Shown: positions 35,251-43,675 of the stretch, one piece after another
Layout of the letters: each line of letters opens with the position of its first letter
How positions within the stretch are numbered: the stretch's first letter is position 1
Source: Bacteroides sp. 214
Lineage (GTDB): Bacteria; Bacteroidota; Bacteroidia; Bacteroidales; Bacteroidaceae
Assembly (NCBI RefSeq): GCF_010501015.1
Contig: NZ_QVML01000001.1
Coordinates: 399,988-463,987, forward strand
Length of the DNA stretch: 64,000 bases
Reading direction: 5' to 3'
Program-made: the position numbers and the translations under genes
The notes under the pieces: generated by a model
The model's database searches: none
What the model was told of the DNA's origin: nothing
What the model saw: the letters and a program-made list of their open reading frames with translations, nothing else

Positions 35251-36157
35251 TAGTTTCTTGCTTTTTTTGTTTTATACACCAAAGAGTAATGAATGTTGCT
35301 GCTGCAAGCGAGATAATCGAACAAAGTATAGACCCCTCAAAACCAAATAATCCTCCGTTTAAGATGTTTTCTTCAGGACGTGAAATTGTAAGGAGAGGGG
35401 AGAACATATTGGTTCCGCTTACTTCAAATCCTAACACCGGACCTTGTATCCAATTCCAGAATACGTGCAACGAAATGGGAAACCATAAGTTGCGCGTATA
35501 TATATAGGAAGCTCCAAGCATAACACCCGCCAGAAAAAGGTTAATGTAAGGCAGTGTACCCAAATTGGGGTTTCCCGCATGCATAACTGAGAAGAGTACG
35601 GATGACAGCACCAGTGCCAGAAACTTATTCATCTTACTCATCAGTCGATTGAGTATATACCCGCGAGTCATAACTTCTTCGATCATAGCGGCAGGAAGAA
35701 AAAAGACAAAGGAGGTGGCAAGCGTAGAAAGACTTGGATTAATACCCTCTATGACAATATTTCCCGTTGCCAGTAGTACGCCAAACCCTATGACATAAAG
35801 TACAATTGCCATTAATAAGCCATATAGAATATCCTTTCCCCGGCCATGAATGCTCATACCAATTTCCTGGGTAGGCTGCTGATCCATGTATTTCATTACC
35901 AACCAGGCACTCAGCCATACGGAGAAGAACATAACCCATTGTTCCACCACCTTAAATAATGTGGTTTCCTTGTAAGTTTCTTCAGCCAATAAAGAATAAA
36001 TAAGATCTAAGATGTCAGAGACTAAACCAAGAATGATAATCATTGTCAGAAAAAAGAGAGGAATAGTTAGCCATATTGCCAATCCTTTGGGCTCTTTTGG
36101 GGGAATAACTTGTTCTTTTGTTATCTCTATTTCTTCTTTTCCTGTTTGTTCTATCAT
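35222..36157 (-). CDS. CPBP-family intramembrane glutamic protease
   Basis: 311 residues, about 8 membrane helices. Catalytic motif AAMIEEVMTRGYILNRL (EExxxR), then VLFSVMHAGNPN (His) and SLHVFWNWIQGPVLGFEVSG (His and Asn). These are the Abi/CAAX protease signatures. Substrate unknown. Its end overlaps the end of tex by 29 bp on the other strand. Confidence 0.93.
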   Translation of the reverse strand: MIEQTGKEEIEITKEQVIPPKEPKGLAIWLTIPLFFLTMIIILGLVSDILDLIYSLLAEETYKETTLFKVVEQWVMFFSVWLSAWLVMKYMDQQPTQEIGMSIHGRGKDILYGLLMAIVLYVIGFGVLLATGNIVIEGINPSLSTLATSFVFFLPAAMIEEVMTRGYILNRLMSKMNKFLALVLSSVLFSVMHAGNPNLGTLPYINLFLAGVMLGASYIYTRNLWFPISLHVFWNWIQGPVLGFEVSGTNMFSPLLTISRPEENILNGGLFGFEGSILCSIISLAAATFITLWCIKQKKQETIRTAEHQSS

Positions 36158-36180
36158 GATGATAATACGTTATTAAGCTA

Positions 36181-36188
36181 CAAAAGTA
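36181..36188 (-). promoter_or_regulatory. -7 promoter box for the CPBP protease
   Basis: Minus-strand TACTTTTG fits TAnnTTTG, 23 bp before the ATG at 36157. Confidence 0.55.
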
Positions 36189-36220
36189 TTTATTAAATAA
36201 GACATACCCTAAAAGTTTGT

Positions 36221-36228
36221 TATATTTG
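36221..36228 (+). promoter_or_regulatory. -7 promoter box for the BspA-like gene
   Basis: TATATTTG fits TAnnTTTG, 23 bp before the ATG. It is divergent from the CPBP promoter with about 30 bp between the boxes. Confidence 0.6.
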
Positions 36229-36251
36229 TAGCAATAAAAAAGTAAATTATA

Positions 36252-37292
36252 ATGAAAGCAACAGGGTTATTTATAGCTGTTTTAATGTTTACAGCAAATG
36301 TTATTCAGGCACAAGTCAGTAAAACGATTTTTGTGAATAAAGCAGGTACGTTGATTTCTCAACTTACGGAAGATGAGGCAAATAGCATTACACATCTTAC
36401 GCTTACAGGAAAAATTAACGCTATTGATTTCAAACATTTGCGAAATGAATTCGAAAGCTTACAGGTATTAGATATTTCCAATGCGGATATTCGCTTGTAT
36501 AGTGGAAAAGAAGGTACACATGCAGATAAATTTTACATATATCCGCCTAATTGTATTCCAGCGTATGCCTTTTGCCGAGTAGTAAACGGAGATACTATAG
36601 GGAAGTCTTCGTTAATCAAAGTTATCCTCTCTGAAAAATTAAAGAATATAGAGGATGGCGCTTTCAAGAAATGCAATAACCTTCAGGTGTGTCAGATTAA
36701 TAAAAAAACAGCTCCCAATTTGTTGGAGGATGGATTGTCGGATGCGGTTACTGCTGTTTTTGTACCCTATGGAACACGAGATGACTATCGCTTGAAGAAA
36801 CGTTGGGAAAATTTTGCAGTGCTTGAGGGAGATCCTATTACCATTCATCTACAAATTGGTCAGGGAGAAACACTGCGTGATGGCATCCTCAAAGCAGGAT
36901 TACAACCCAAAGAGATTAATTTTCTCACAATAGAGGGAAAGTTAGATAATGAAGATATGAAACTTATTCGTGATTATATGCCCAATTTAGTATCAGTAGA
37001 TATTACTAAAACAACTGTTACGGATATTCCTGATTTTATTTTTGCACAGAAAAAATACCTGATACGTATTGTGCTACCTGAACAACTACGCTCATTGGGA
37101 CAACGTGTGTTTAGTGGCTGTGGGCGACTAAGTGGTGTGTTGGAGCTTCCAGAAACTGTAACAACTATAGGTTATGGCACTTTTATGAATTGCGATAACT
37201 TAACTAAAGTAGTAGCAAAAGGAGATAAACTGACAGCTATTGGTTCTAACCTGTTTGGAGATGCAAATAGTCGGTTGGTTATTGAACGCTAA
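36252..37292 (+). CDS. Secreted BspA-like leucine-rich repeat protein
   Basis: 346 residues with a signal peptide (ending VIQAQ, about 21). It holds LRR_5 (BspA-type) repeats in two blocks: residues about 105-165 (IKVILSEKLKNIEDGAFKKCNNLQ) and 265-335 (RIVLPEQLRSLGQRVFSGCGRL, LELPETVTTIGYGTFMNCDNLT). Each block follows a domain starting with an unusual LT-rich unit (ISQLTEDEANSITHLTLTG and DGILKAGLQPKEINFLTIEG), so the protein looks like an internal duplication of about 170 residues. Probably periplasmic or surface; target unknown. Confidence 0.87.
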   Translation: MKATGLFIAVLMFTANVIQAQVSKTIFVNKAGTLISQLTEDEANSITHLTLTGKINAIDFKHLRNEFESLQVLDISNADIRLYSGKEGTHADKFYIYPPNCIPAYAFCRVVNGDTIGKSSLIKVILSEKLKNIEDGAFKKCNNLQVCQINKKTAPNLLEDGLSDAVTAVFVPYGTRDDYRLKKRWENFAVLEGDPITIHLQIGQGETLRDGILKAGLQPKEINFLTIEGKLDNEDMKLIRDYMPNLVSVDITKTTVTDIPDFIFAQKKYLIRIVLPEQLRSLGQRVFSGCGRLSGVLELPETVTTIGYGTFMNCDNLTKVVAKGDKLTAIGSNLFGDANSRLVIER

Positions 37293-37300
37293 ACGAGGTT

Positions 37301-37380
37301 GTGCCAACGCGTTGGCACTGTCGTGCCACCGTTGATGCACAGTAGTGCCAATGCGTTGGCACAACTTTGCCAATGCACTG
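37301..37380. repeat. 22-bp-pitch array, GTGCCAACGCGTTGGCAC units
   Basis: Units start at 37301, 37323, 37345 and 37367, exactly 22 bp apart: GTGCCAACGCGTTGGCAC (perfect 18-bp palindrome), GTGCCACCGTTGATGCAC (degenerate), GTGCCAATGCGTTGGCAC and TTGCCAATGCACTGGCAA. It begins 8 bp after the BspA-like stop codon, so it would be the 3' end of that mRNA and could fold as serial hairpins. Confidence 0.92.
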
Positions 37381-37440
37381 GCAAAAAATCTCGAAAGACA
37401 GGTTGACTTATACAAAAGGATGCGCTTCGAACCATCCAAG

Positions 37441-37490
37441 AAAAACAAAAAGGCCATCTCACATTCTGCAAGAAAGCCTTTTTGTTTTTT
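37441..37490. terminator. Bidirectional terminator between the BspA-like gene and galK
   Basis: Long stem AAAAACAAAAAGGC / GCCTTTTTGTTTTT between convergent genes with A and T tracts on both sides. Confidence 0.8.
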
Positions 37491-37505
37491 ATTATGTTCT
37501 AGCGT

Positions 37506-38663
37506 TTAATCCGCCAGTTTTCTCGAACCATCCGAGATTACTACTTCATATACTTTTGGAGATTTACCAAACTTCGCTTTGAAAGCTTCTTGTGCTTTTT
37601 CAACGAAAGCATCGTGTAGTTCATTTTTTACCAAGTTTATGGTGCAGCCGCCGAAGCCACCACCCATAACGCGTGAACCAGTAACTCCACATTCTTTAGC
37701 AATATCATTGAGGAAATCGAGCTCTTCGCAACTAACTTCGTAAAGTTTGCTCATACCGTGATGTGTTTCATACATTTTTTGTCCAACAGTTTCGTAATCA
37801 CCTCTTTCAAGAGCATCCGAAACATCGAGTACGCGTTGAATTTCTTCAATCACATATTCGGCGCGCATGTAATCTTCAGCACTAACTTGCTCCTTTACTT
37901 CTTCGAGCATAGCCATGTTAGCATCGCGAAGGAACTGTACATGAGGATGATTCTTTTGCATAGCAGCAACTACAGTTTCGCACGATTGACGACGCTTGTT
38001 GTAAGCAGAAGAAGCCAATTCGTGTTTTACAACCGAGTCGAGAAGTACCAAGCTGTAGCCTTCGGGGTTGAATGGGAAGTACTGATACTCCAATGAGCGG
38101 CAATCTAAACGGATTAAGCTGCCTGCCTTACCAAATACAGAAGCAAACTGGTCCATAATACCACAGTTTACACCTACGTAATTGTGTTCTGTAGCTTGTC
38201 CTACTTTCGCTAATTCAAATTTATCAATCTTATTCTCGCCAAAGATTTCATTCAGTGCAAAAGCATACGTACTTTCAATTGCAGCCGATGAAGACATTCC
38301 AGCTCCAAGAGGCACATCGCCTGCGAAAGCAGTGTCGAATCCTTGAACATCTACTCCACGTTTAATCATTTCGCGGCATACCCCGAAGATGTACTTTGCC
38401 CAACTGGTGCGTGGCTTATCTTCTTCGTTCAATCCAAACTCTATTTTATCTTTCAAATCGATGGCATACGCACGAACTTTATTAGTACCATTGGGCTTGA
38501 TTTCGGCAATGATGCCTTTATCTACAGCTCCGGGAAATACAAATCCACCATTATAATCGGTGTGTTCGCCAATCAGGTTAATACGTCCCGGAGAAGCATA
38601 AACAGCTCCGGTTTTTCCTTCAAAATGTTTTGAAAAACGTGTTCTTACATGGTTTATATCCAT
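37506..38663 (-). CDS. galK: Galactokinase
   Basis: 385 residues, GHMP kinase. Substrate motif PGRINLIGEHTDYNGG near residue 24, ATP-binding VPLGAGMSSSAAIES (about 118-132), CGIMDQFASVFG, and C-terminal GSRVMGGGFGGCTINLV. It phosphorylates D-galactose to galactose-1-phosphate. Last gene of galM-transporter-galK (minus strand, gaps 31 and 44 bp). galT and galE are not in the window. Confidence 0.97.
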   Translation of the reverse strand: MDINHVRTRFSKHFEGKTGAVYASPGRINLIGEHTDYNGGFVFPGAVDKGIIAEIKPNGTNKVRAYAIDLKDKIEFGLNEEDKPRTSWAKYIFGVCREMIKRGVDVQGFDTAFAGDVPLGAGMSSSAAIESTYAFALNEIFGENKIDKFELAKVGQATEHNYVGVNCGIMDQFASVFGKAGSLIRLDCRSLEYQYFPFNPEGYSLVLLDSVVKHELASSAYNKRRQSCETVVAAMQKNHPHVQFLRDANMAMLEEVKEQVSAEDYMRAEYVIEEIQRVLDVSDALERGDYETVGQKMYETHHGMSKLYEVSCEELDFLNDIAKECGVTGSRVMGGGFGGCTINLVKNELHDAFVEKAQEAFKAKFGKSPKVYEVVISDGSRKLAD

Positions 38664-38694
38664 AATTTCAGTATTAATTAGTTTGTGTTTAATA

Positions 38695-40185
38695 TTATTC
38701 TACAGGAATATCCTTGTTTACATTTTTACAACCTACCAAGCCGTAATATAATAGATAAGCAAGTGCTATGATGATGAGCCAGTAACTTGTCATGTAGCCA
38801 AAAGCATCTGAAAGGCCTTGTTGCATCAATGGCAATACGCCACCTCCTACAACCATCATCATAAAGATGCCCGAAGCTTGTGCTGTGTATTTACCCAAGC
38901 CTTCTACAGCAAGATTAAAGATACCACCCCACATTACAGAAGTACAAAGGCCACAAAGAATGAGGAAGAATGCACTAATAGGTACTTTAGGGGCATTTAG
39001 TGAGTTAGGCACGTCTTCTGGTTTCAAATTACCTTCTGACATCAAGCCATCAGCATAAGGCGAAAAATCCACAGAAGTAGGATTGGCGATAAATGCTTCT
39101 ATTTGGTCAGCAGGAACACCCGCATTGGTTAAAATGCTAGTGGTTTTTGATATTGGATTGTAGATGAAAGATGGAACTTCCATTCCCACATTTTTAGGAG
39201 TGAAGATGGCGATAAGCACAAAAAGAATAGCTGCAGTAGATACCACGATTAACTGGGTACGGCTGGATACTTTTCCACTGATAGCACTACTTACTGTACG
39301 ACCAACGAGCATTAATAGCCAATAGATAGCAGCAATTGCACCACCAATGGCAGCGCCATTAACCAATATACCTGCACCTTTTTCTGAAGCATCAGCTAGA
39401 TAGAAGTTCAAAGTACCAGGAATACCAATTTCGATACCCACATAAATAAAGATACCTATTACCCCCATTACCGTATGGCGGAAACTCCAAGGGCTATGAG
39501 CAAACTTTTCTTTTTTAATACCACCTTTCTGAAGATGTGGTTCGGGGATAGATACAAATGAAATAATAATGAAAGCAGTAGCAAACACACCCATAGCAAT
39601 GAAGAGCAACGGAGCTACATCTGTCATGGATGTTTTTGTAGTTACTGTGCCAATCAACGCTCCTACAAAGAAAGGAGTCAGTGTGCCGGATAATGAGTTA
39701 ATCGCGCCACCGGATTGAATTAACTGATTACCTTTGTTACCTCCGCCACCAAGCAAATTCAACATCGGATTTACTACCGTATTTAACATACATACGCAAA
39801 TACCGCAAATGAATGCTCCAAGCAAGTAAACAACGAAGTTTAGCATGATGGTGTATTCGCCAAATGAGAAAATACCGGTTTCAACTCCGAACAAACTGGA
39901 GGAATACTGTGTAAATAATCCGAGAACACCTACTGCCATTGCAACTAAGGCTGTCTTTTTGTAGCCGATTCTTACGAGCATGTTACCGGCAGGAATACCC
40001 ATAAATAAATAAGCAAGAAAGTTCATCATATTTCCCATCATACCTAATGTATTCGACCCTGCGTATTGACCCTTCCAGATTGTGCCGAAAGGAGCTGCCA
40101 GATTGGTTACAAAAGAGATCATACCAAAGATGAAAAACATCGTAATAATAGCTACGAGATTACTGTTCTTTTTTTCTTGTGTCAT
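38695..40185 (-). CDS. Sugar (glucose/galactose) MFS symporter
   Basis: 496 residues, 12 predicted membrane helices, FucP/GlcP-like. It includes MNFLAYLFMGIPAGNMLVRIGYKKT (loop 2-3), the family's NTVVNPMLNLLGGG segment and LIQSGGAINSLSGTLTPFFVG. A long insertion in the central to second half (about 320-400) is typical of the Bacteroides homologue in the gal cluster. Position between galM and galK supports galactose uptake by proton symport. Confidence 0.88.
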   Translation of the reverse strand: MTQEKKNSNLVAIITMFFIFGMISFVTNLAAPFGTIWKGQYAGSNTLGMMGNMMNFLAYLFMGIPAGNMLVRIGYKKTALVAMAVGVLGLFTQYSSSLFGVETGIFSFGEYTIMLNFVVYLLGAFICGICVCMLNTVVNPMLNLLGGGGNKGNQLIQSGGAINSLSGTLTPFFVGALIGTVTTKTSMTDVAPLLFIAMGVFATAFIIISFVSIPEPHLQKGGIKKEKFAHSPWSFRHTVMGVIGIFIYVGIEIGIPGTLNFYLADASEKGAGILVNGAAIGGAIAAIYWLLMLVGRTVSSAISGKVSSRTQLIVVSTAAILFVLIAIFTPKNVGMEVPSFIYNPISKTTSILTNAGVPADQIEAFIANPTSVDFSPYADGLMSEGNLKPEDVPNSLNAPKVPISAFFLILCGLCTSVMWGGIFNLAVEGLGKYTAQASGIFMMMVVGGGVLPLMQQGLSDAFGYMTSYWLIIIALAYLLYYGLVGCKNVNKDIPVE

Positions 40186-40229
40186 GGTTTTAATTGTTTG
40201 ATATTATAATTAGGTTAGTAAATAAAAGA

Positions 40230-41327
40230 CTATTGTTCTACACCAAACTGATAAATTGTAACTTGTTGATATTCGTCACCGGGCATCAGTGTTGCTGAAG
40301 GGAAATGAGGTTTGTTGGGTGTATCGGGGAAGCATTGAGCTTCGAAGCAAAGAGCGCTTCTTGCAGGGAATGTAGCTCCATGCGCACCGGTAAAACCGCC
40401 TAACCAGTTGCCTGTATAAAGTTGCACTCCAGCTTCGGTGGTGTACACCGTTAGCTTACGACCGCTTACTTTGTCTTTGCATGTGGCTGCAAGGGATATT
40501 TCACCTGCTTCAAATTTGTTTAGAACATAACAATGGTCGTATCCTGCACCATTAATGAGTTGTTGGTAAGGTTCGTTGATACGTTCGCCTATAGTATGCG
40601 GTGAGCGAAAATCCATAGGCGTTCCTTCTACTTTCAATATTTCACCGGTTGGTATGGATACATCATTAATAGGAACAAAAAAGTCCGCGTTGATTGTTAC
40701 TTCGTTCGACTCAATGGAAGAAGTCGGATTATCGATACCTGCTAAATTAAAGAAAGCATGATTGGTAAGGTTTACCACAGTAGGTTTATCCGTTTCTGCG
40801 CGATACTCTATAATTAAGGAATTATCCTCATCTTCGAGACGATAGGTCATGGTTACCTCTAGATTTCCGGGAAATCCTTCTTCACCATCCTCGGATAGGT
40901 AAGAGAATTGAACGGTTGCCTCATTAATTTGTACGGCATCCCATACACGGGCATGAAAGCCAGTGGGACCACCGTGCAAGGAGTTAGGACCGTTGTTTAC
41001 AGTTAGTTTATAATCTTCTCCATGAAGAATGAATCTGCCGTCGGCTATGCGATTTCCATAACGTCCGATGACAGTATTGAGAAAGGGTTCGGGACTGTTG
41101 ATAACGTGATCTATACTATCATGTCCTAAAACGACGTTGGCGTACGTACCGTTTTTGTCAGGAACAATAATAGAAAGGATGGCACATCCGTAATTCGTTA
41201 CGGCAACTTCCATACCCTTCTTGTTTTTTAGGATAAATAAATCTGTGTTTTTACCATTAATACCTTTTTGAAAATTTCGTGGTTCTAAACCAGATAAATT
41301 TCCTTCGCCAGGAAATGAACTTATCAT
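40230..41327 (-). CDS. galM: Aldose 1-epimerase (mutarotase)
   Basis: 365 residues. Family signatures NGPNSLHGGPTGFHARVW (catalytic His), NLTNHAFFNLAG (His), GYDHCYVLN, and the catalytic Glu in CFEAQCFPDTPNKPHFPS. It interconverts alpha and beta anomers of galactose or glucose. No signal peptide is clear: the first 30 residues are polar. First gene of the gal operon; I could not place a good -7 box in the 250 bp ahead of it. Confidence 0.95.
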   Translation of the reverse strand: MISSFPGEGNLSGLEPRNFQKGINGKNTDLFILKNKKGMEVAVTNYGCAILSIIVPDKNGTYANVVLGHDSIDHVINSPEPFLNTVIGRYGNRIADGRFILHGEDYKLTVNNGPNSLHGGPTGFHARVWDAVQINEATVQFSYLSEDGEEGFPGNLEVTMTYRLEDEDNSLIIEYRAETDKPTVVNLTNHAFFNLAGIDNPTSSIESNEVTINADFFVPINDVSIPTGEILKVEGTPMDFRSPHTIGERINEPYQQLINGAGYDHCYVLNKFEAGEISLAATCKDKVSGRKLTVYTTEAGVQLYTGNWLGGFTGAHGATFPARSALCFEAQCFPDTPNKPHFPSATLMPGDEYQQVTIYQFGVEQ

Positions 41328-41527
41328 GTTGTTTTTTTTATTTTAATTCAATGCAAATAAAAAGAAATTCTTTCTGAATAGCAAACAAAAGAAGGTAAAT
41401 ATAAAATCTACTTTAGTAAACGATAATACTTCGATTCCTTGTAGCTATTTAAAAGTATAAAGATGATTTTTACAAATGATTGCTACAAAAAACACCTCGA
41501 AGAGTTATTGATTATAAGTTTTTTCAC

Positions 41528-41535
41528 TAAGTTTG
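41528..41535 (+). promoter_or_regulatory. -7 promoter box for manA
   Basis: TAAGTTTG fits TAnnTTTG, 44 bp before the ATG. Possible -33 TTG at 41508-41510. The other 190 bp between galM and manA show nothing further that I can support. Confidence 0.5.
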
Positions 41536-41579
41536 CCCAGAGTTTTTAACTAATATGTTACAAATAAAAAAGAATCAAA

Positions 41580-42548
41580 ATGTATCCGCTGAAGTTTAAC
41601 CCCATCTTAAAACAAACATTGTGGGGAGGTAACAAAATCATTCCATTCAAGCAAATAAATGACGAAGTAATTGGAGTGGGAGAGAGTTGGGAAATCTCTG
41701 GTGTAGAAGGAGACGAATCTGTTGTAGCAAATGGATCCGACAAAGGGCTAACACTAACCGAGATGGTCGCTAAATACAAGAGTGAACTTGTAGGTGAGGC
41801 CAATTATGCGCGATTTGGGAATAAGTTTCCACTACTCATAAAGTTTATTGATGCCAATAAAGACCTTTCCATACAGGTTCATCCCAATGATTCGTTGGCA
41901 CAGAAAAGGCATAATACGTTTGGTAAAACCGAAATGTGGTATGTTATTGACGCAGATCCGGGAGCCAAACTTATTTCGGGATTCTCTTCAGAAATAACCC
42001 CAAAAGAATATAAGGAACGTGTCTATAACAATACGATTGTAGATGTATTACAAACTTATGAGGTGAAAAAGGAGGATGTTTTCTTTTTACCTGCCGGACG
42101 AATACATAGCATTGGAGCAGGAATCTTCCTTGCCGAAATACAACAAACGTCGGATATAACCTATCGCATATATGATTTTAATCGTACTGATAGCAATGGG
42201 AAACCACGTCAATTGCATGTTGAACAAGCCAAAGAAGCTATTGATTATGATGTATTGAATGATTATCAAACAGAATACGAATCCATAGAGAATGAACCCG
42301 TAGAACTTGCTGCTTGTCCGTACTTCACGACCTCGCTTTATAATATGACCGAAGAAATTACCGGCGATTATTCCGAGTTAGATTCCTTCGTGATATTTAT
42401 CTGCGTGGAAGGTGCGTGTCAACTTATTGATGACGAGAAAAACGAGATTAATCTTAAAGCAGGCGAAACAGTGTTGTTTCCGGCAACCACTCAAGAAGTT
42501 GTGATTATTCCCAATGGATCGGTGAAGTTACTGGAAACATACGTGTGA
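41580..42548 (+). CDS. manA: Mannose-6-phosphate isomerase, class I
   Basis: 322 residues. Zinc-site motifs QVHPND, KTEMWYVID and LPAGRIHSIGAGIFLAEIQQ, then ITYRIYDFNR (active-site Arg), in cupin order. It interconverts mannose-6-phosphate and fructose-6-phosphate. It opens MYPLKFNPILKQTLWGG, the usual short-form start. Divergent from the gal operon; I recall the same gal-manA order in B. thetaiotaomicron. Confidence 0.96.
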   Translation: MYPLKFNPILKQTLWGGNKIIPFKQINDEVIGVGESWEISGVEGDESVVANGSDKGLTLTEMVAKYKSELVGEANYARFGNKFPLLIKFIDANKDLSIQVHPNDSLAQKRHNTFGKTEMWYVIDADPGAKLISGFSSEITPKEYKERVYNNTIVDVLQTYEVKKEDVFFLPAGRIHSIGAGIFLAEIQQTSDITYRIYDFNRTDSNGKPRQLHVEQAKEAIDYDVLNDYQTEYESIENEPVELAACPYFTTSLYNMTEEITGDYSELDSFVIFICVEGACQLIDDEKNEINLKAGETVLFPATTQEVVIIPNGSVKLLETYV

Positions 42549-42554
42549 TGCTCG

Positions 42555-42812
42555 TCAGAAGATATTGCGTATCTTTTTGAATATTCGATACCCAATCATT
42601 ACTCCGTCAAAAAGAGCCATCCCCGTATTGAAACGCTTGAATAGACTGAGTGGATTGAATGAGTTTTGCACAAAAGGAGCGATAACATCATTACCTCTTT
42701 CTATAATTACCATTTGTTGAGCCCTAATTTTTATTAGGGCTTCTTCTTTGGCTTTAGTGATATCATTCAACGTTAATTTATCGCTTTTAGCTAATAAAAT
42801 TCTTTTGTTCAT
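42555..42812 (-). CDS. Conserved small protein of unknown function
   Basis: 85 residues, basic and helical (MNKRILLAKSDKLTLNDITKA), with a conserved-looking hydrophobic C-terminal half (PLSLFKRFNTGMALFDGVMIG). It follows the holin-like gene after 3 bp and completes a three-gene operon with YtxH. Such triplets are common in Bacteroidales; the role is unknown. It converges with manA, 6 bp apart. Confidence 0.7.
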   Translation of the reverse strand: MNKRILLAKSDKLTLNDITKAKEEALIKIRAQQMVIIERGNDVIAPFVQNSFNPLSLFKRFNTGMALFDGVMIGYRIFKKIRNIF

Positions 42813-42815
42813 AGC

Positions 42816-43172
42816 CTATTTGTTTGAGTCGTTTAGAAATAAATTAGCCAAAAAACGCACGAGGTTATTCATAATTAACCGTCCGCGTAGCAAATAAAAC
42901 AGTAACATCAACAAAGCGATGATGCCTGCCACAATAAGATAGCTATTGGTTATTCCGCCCACGTGAGGTTCTAAGAATGAAGCAAAAGCCAACGAAAGAT
43001 AAAATAGAACAACAACGCCTAGTATAATAAGTACCATGGCCAGTATGAAAGTCGAAAAGAAAATAGTTAGTTTCTCGGTGAGTTCTAACTTGATGTAATC
43101 CTTTTGAAGTTCAAGATACTTCTTGGTTTCTTGAAGTAATTGTTGAAAATTACTGTTGTTATCCGTAGTCAT
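42816..43172 (-). CDS. Holin-like (superfamily III) membrane protein
   Basis: 118 residues: a charged amphipathic N-terminal helix (LLQETKKYLELQKDYIKLELTEK), two transmembrane segments (FSTFILAMVLIILGVVVLFYL and YLIVAGIIALLMLLFYLL), a short basic tail. It matches the phage-holin III/DUF1469 group, which in bacterial chromosomes is not phage-derived but sits next to YtxH. Membrane-stress role suspected, unproven. 35 bp after YtxH. Confidence 0.8.
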   Translation of the reverse strand: MTTDNNSNFQQLLQETKKYLELQKDYIKLELTEKLTIFFSTFILAMVLIILGVVVLFYLSLAFASFLEPHVGGITNSYLIVAGIIALLMLLFYLLRGRLIMNNLVRFLANLFLNDSNK

Positions 43173-43207
43173 TGTTGTTCTATCTTAATTAATAATCGTT
43201 CTGGTTC

Positions 43208-43438
43208 TTATAGGTCGGATGTATCTTCAATGTGCTTAACTTTGCCTCTGATTTTGGCAGTAATGTCGTCAATAAGCTTGTCCATTTCCGATTTATTTAG
43301 CTTAATACCCTTTTCTTCGAGCATTTCGGCTATTCTTTTACGGGTGTCTTCTCCCTTTTCGGGAGCAAATAACAAACCGAGCGTTGCACCTACGGCAGCT
43401 CCGCCTAAGAAGGCAAACAATAAATTCAATGATTTCAT
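43208..43438 (-). CDS. YtxH-domain protein
   Basis: 76 residues. One N-terminal membrane segment with FLGGAAVGATLGLLFAPEKGEDTRKRI, the YtxH consensus (Gly-rich TM, then APxxGxxxR). The rest is a charged coiled coil. It heads the operon with the holin-like and 85-residue proteins; related genes respond to general stress in other bacteria. Confidence 0.85.
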   Translation of the reverse strand: MKSLNLLFAFLGGAAVGATLGLLFAPEKGEDTRKRIAEMLEEKGIKLNKSEMDKLIDDITAKIRGKVKHIEDTSDL

Positions 43439-43563
43439 AATTATATGGTTTTAGTTGGTAATATTTAATACATAACATATCGTTTCTCTTTTTTGTTCTC
43501 AGTTAGATTTGCTTTTTTCTGTTTAGATGTGGTTTGCTAGGTTGTTTTTTGTCGTTTTCTTGC

Positions 43564-43624
43564 TTGCAATGTGCATTGCAGGGTTGATTTTAGCTATATT
43601 CTTACTTGCAATGCGCATTGCAAG
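43564..43624. repeat. 21-bp-pitch palindromes, TTGCAATGCGCATTGCAA
   Basis: TGCAATGTGCATTGCA (centre 43572.5) and CTTGCAATGCGCATTGCAAG (a perfect 20-bp palindrome, centre 43614.5), with a small palindrome TAGCTA centred at exactly 43593.5, so three symmetry centres 21 bp apart. It sits in the divergent gap between YtxH and the patatin gene, the only array found in a promoter region. Confidence 0.6.
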
Positions 43625-43646
43625 TAAGAATTGAGAAAAAATGTTG

Positions 43647-43654
43647 CATCTTTG
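43647..43654 (+). promoter_or_regulatory. Probable -7 box for the patatin gene
   Basis: CATCTTTG differs from TAnnTTTG at the first base. It is 21 bp before the first ATG and 23 bp after the palindrome array. Confidence 0.35.
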
Positions 43655-43675
43655 TTGTAGAAAAAAAATGCTGTT

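Noticed and set aside
42816..43172. Prophage remnant because of a holin match
   Set aside because: No other phage genes nearby; holin-like genes with YtxH are ordinary chromosomal genes in Bacteroidales.
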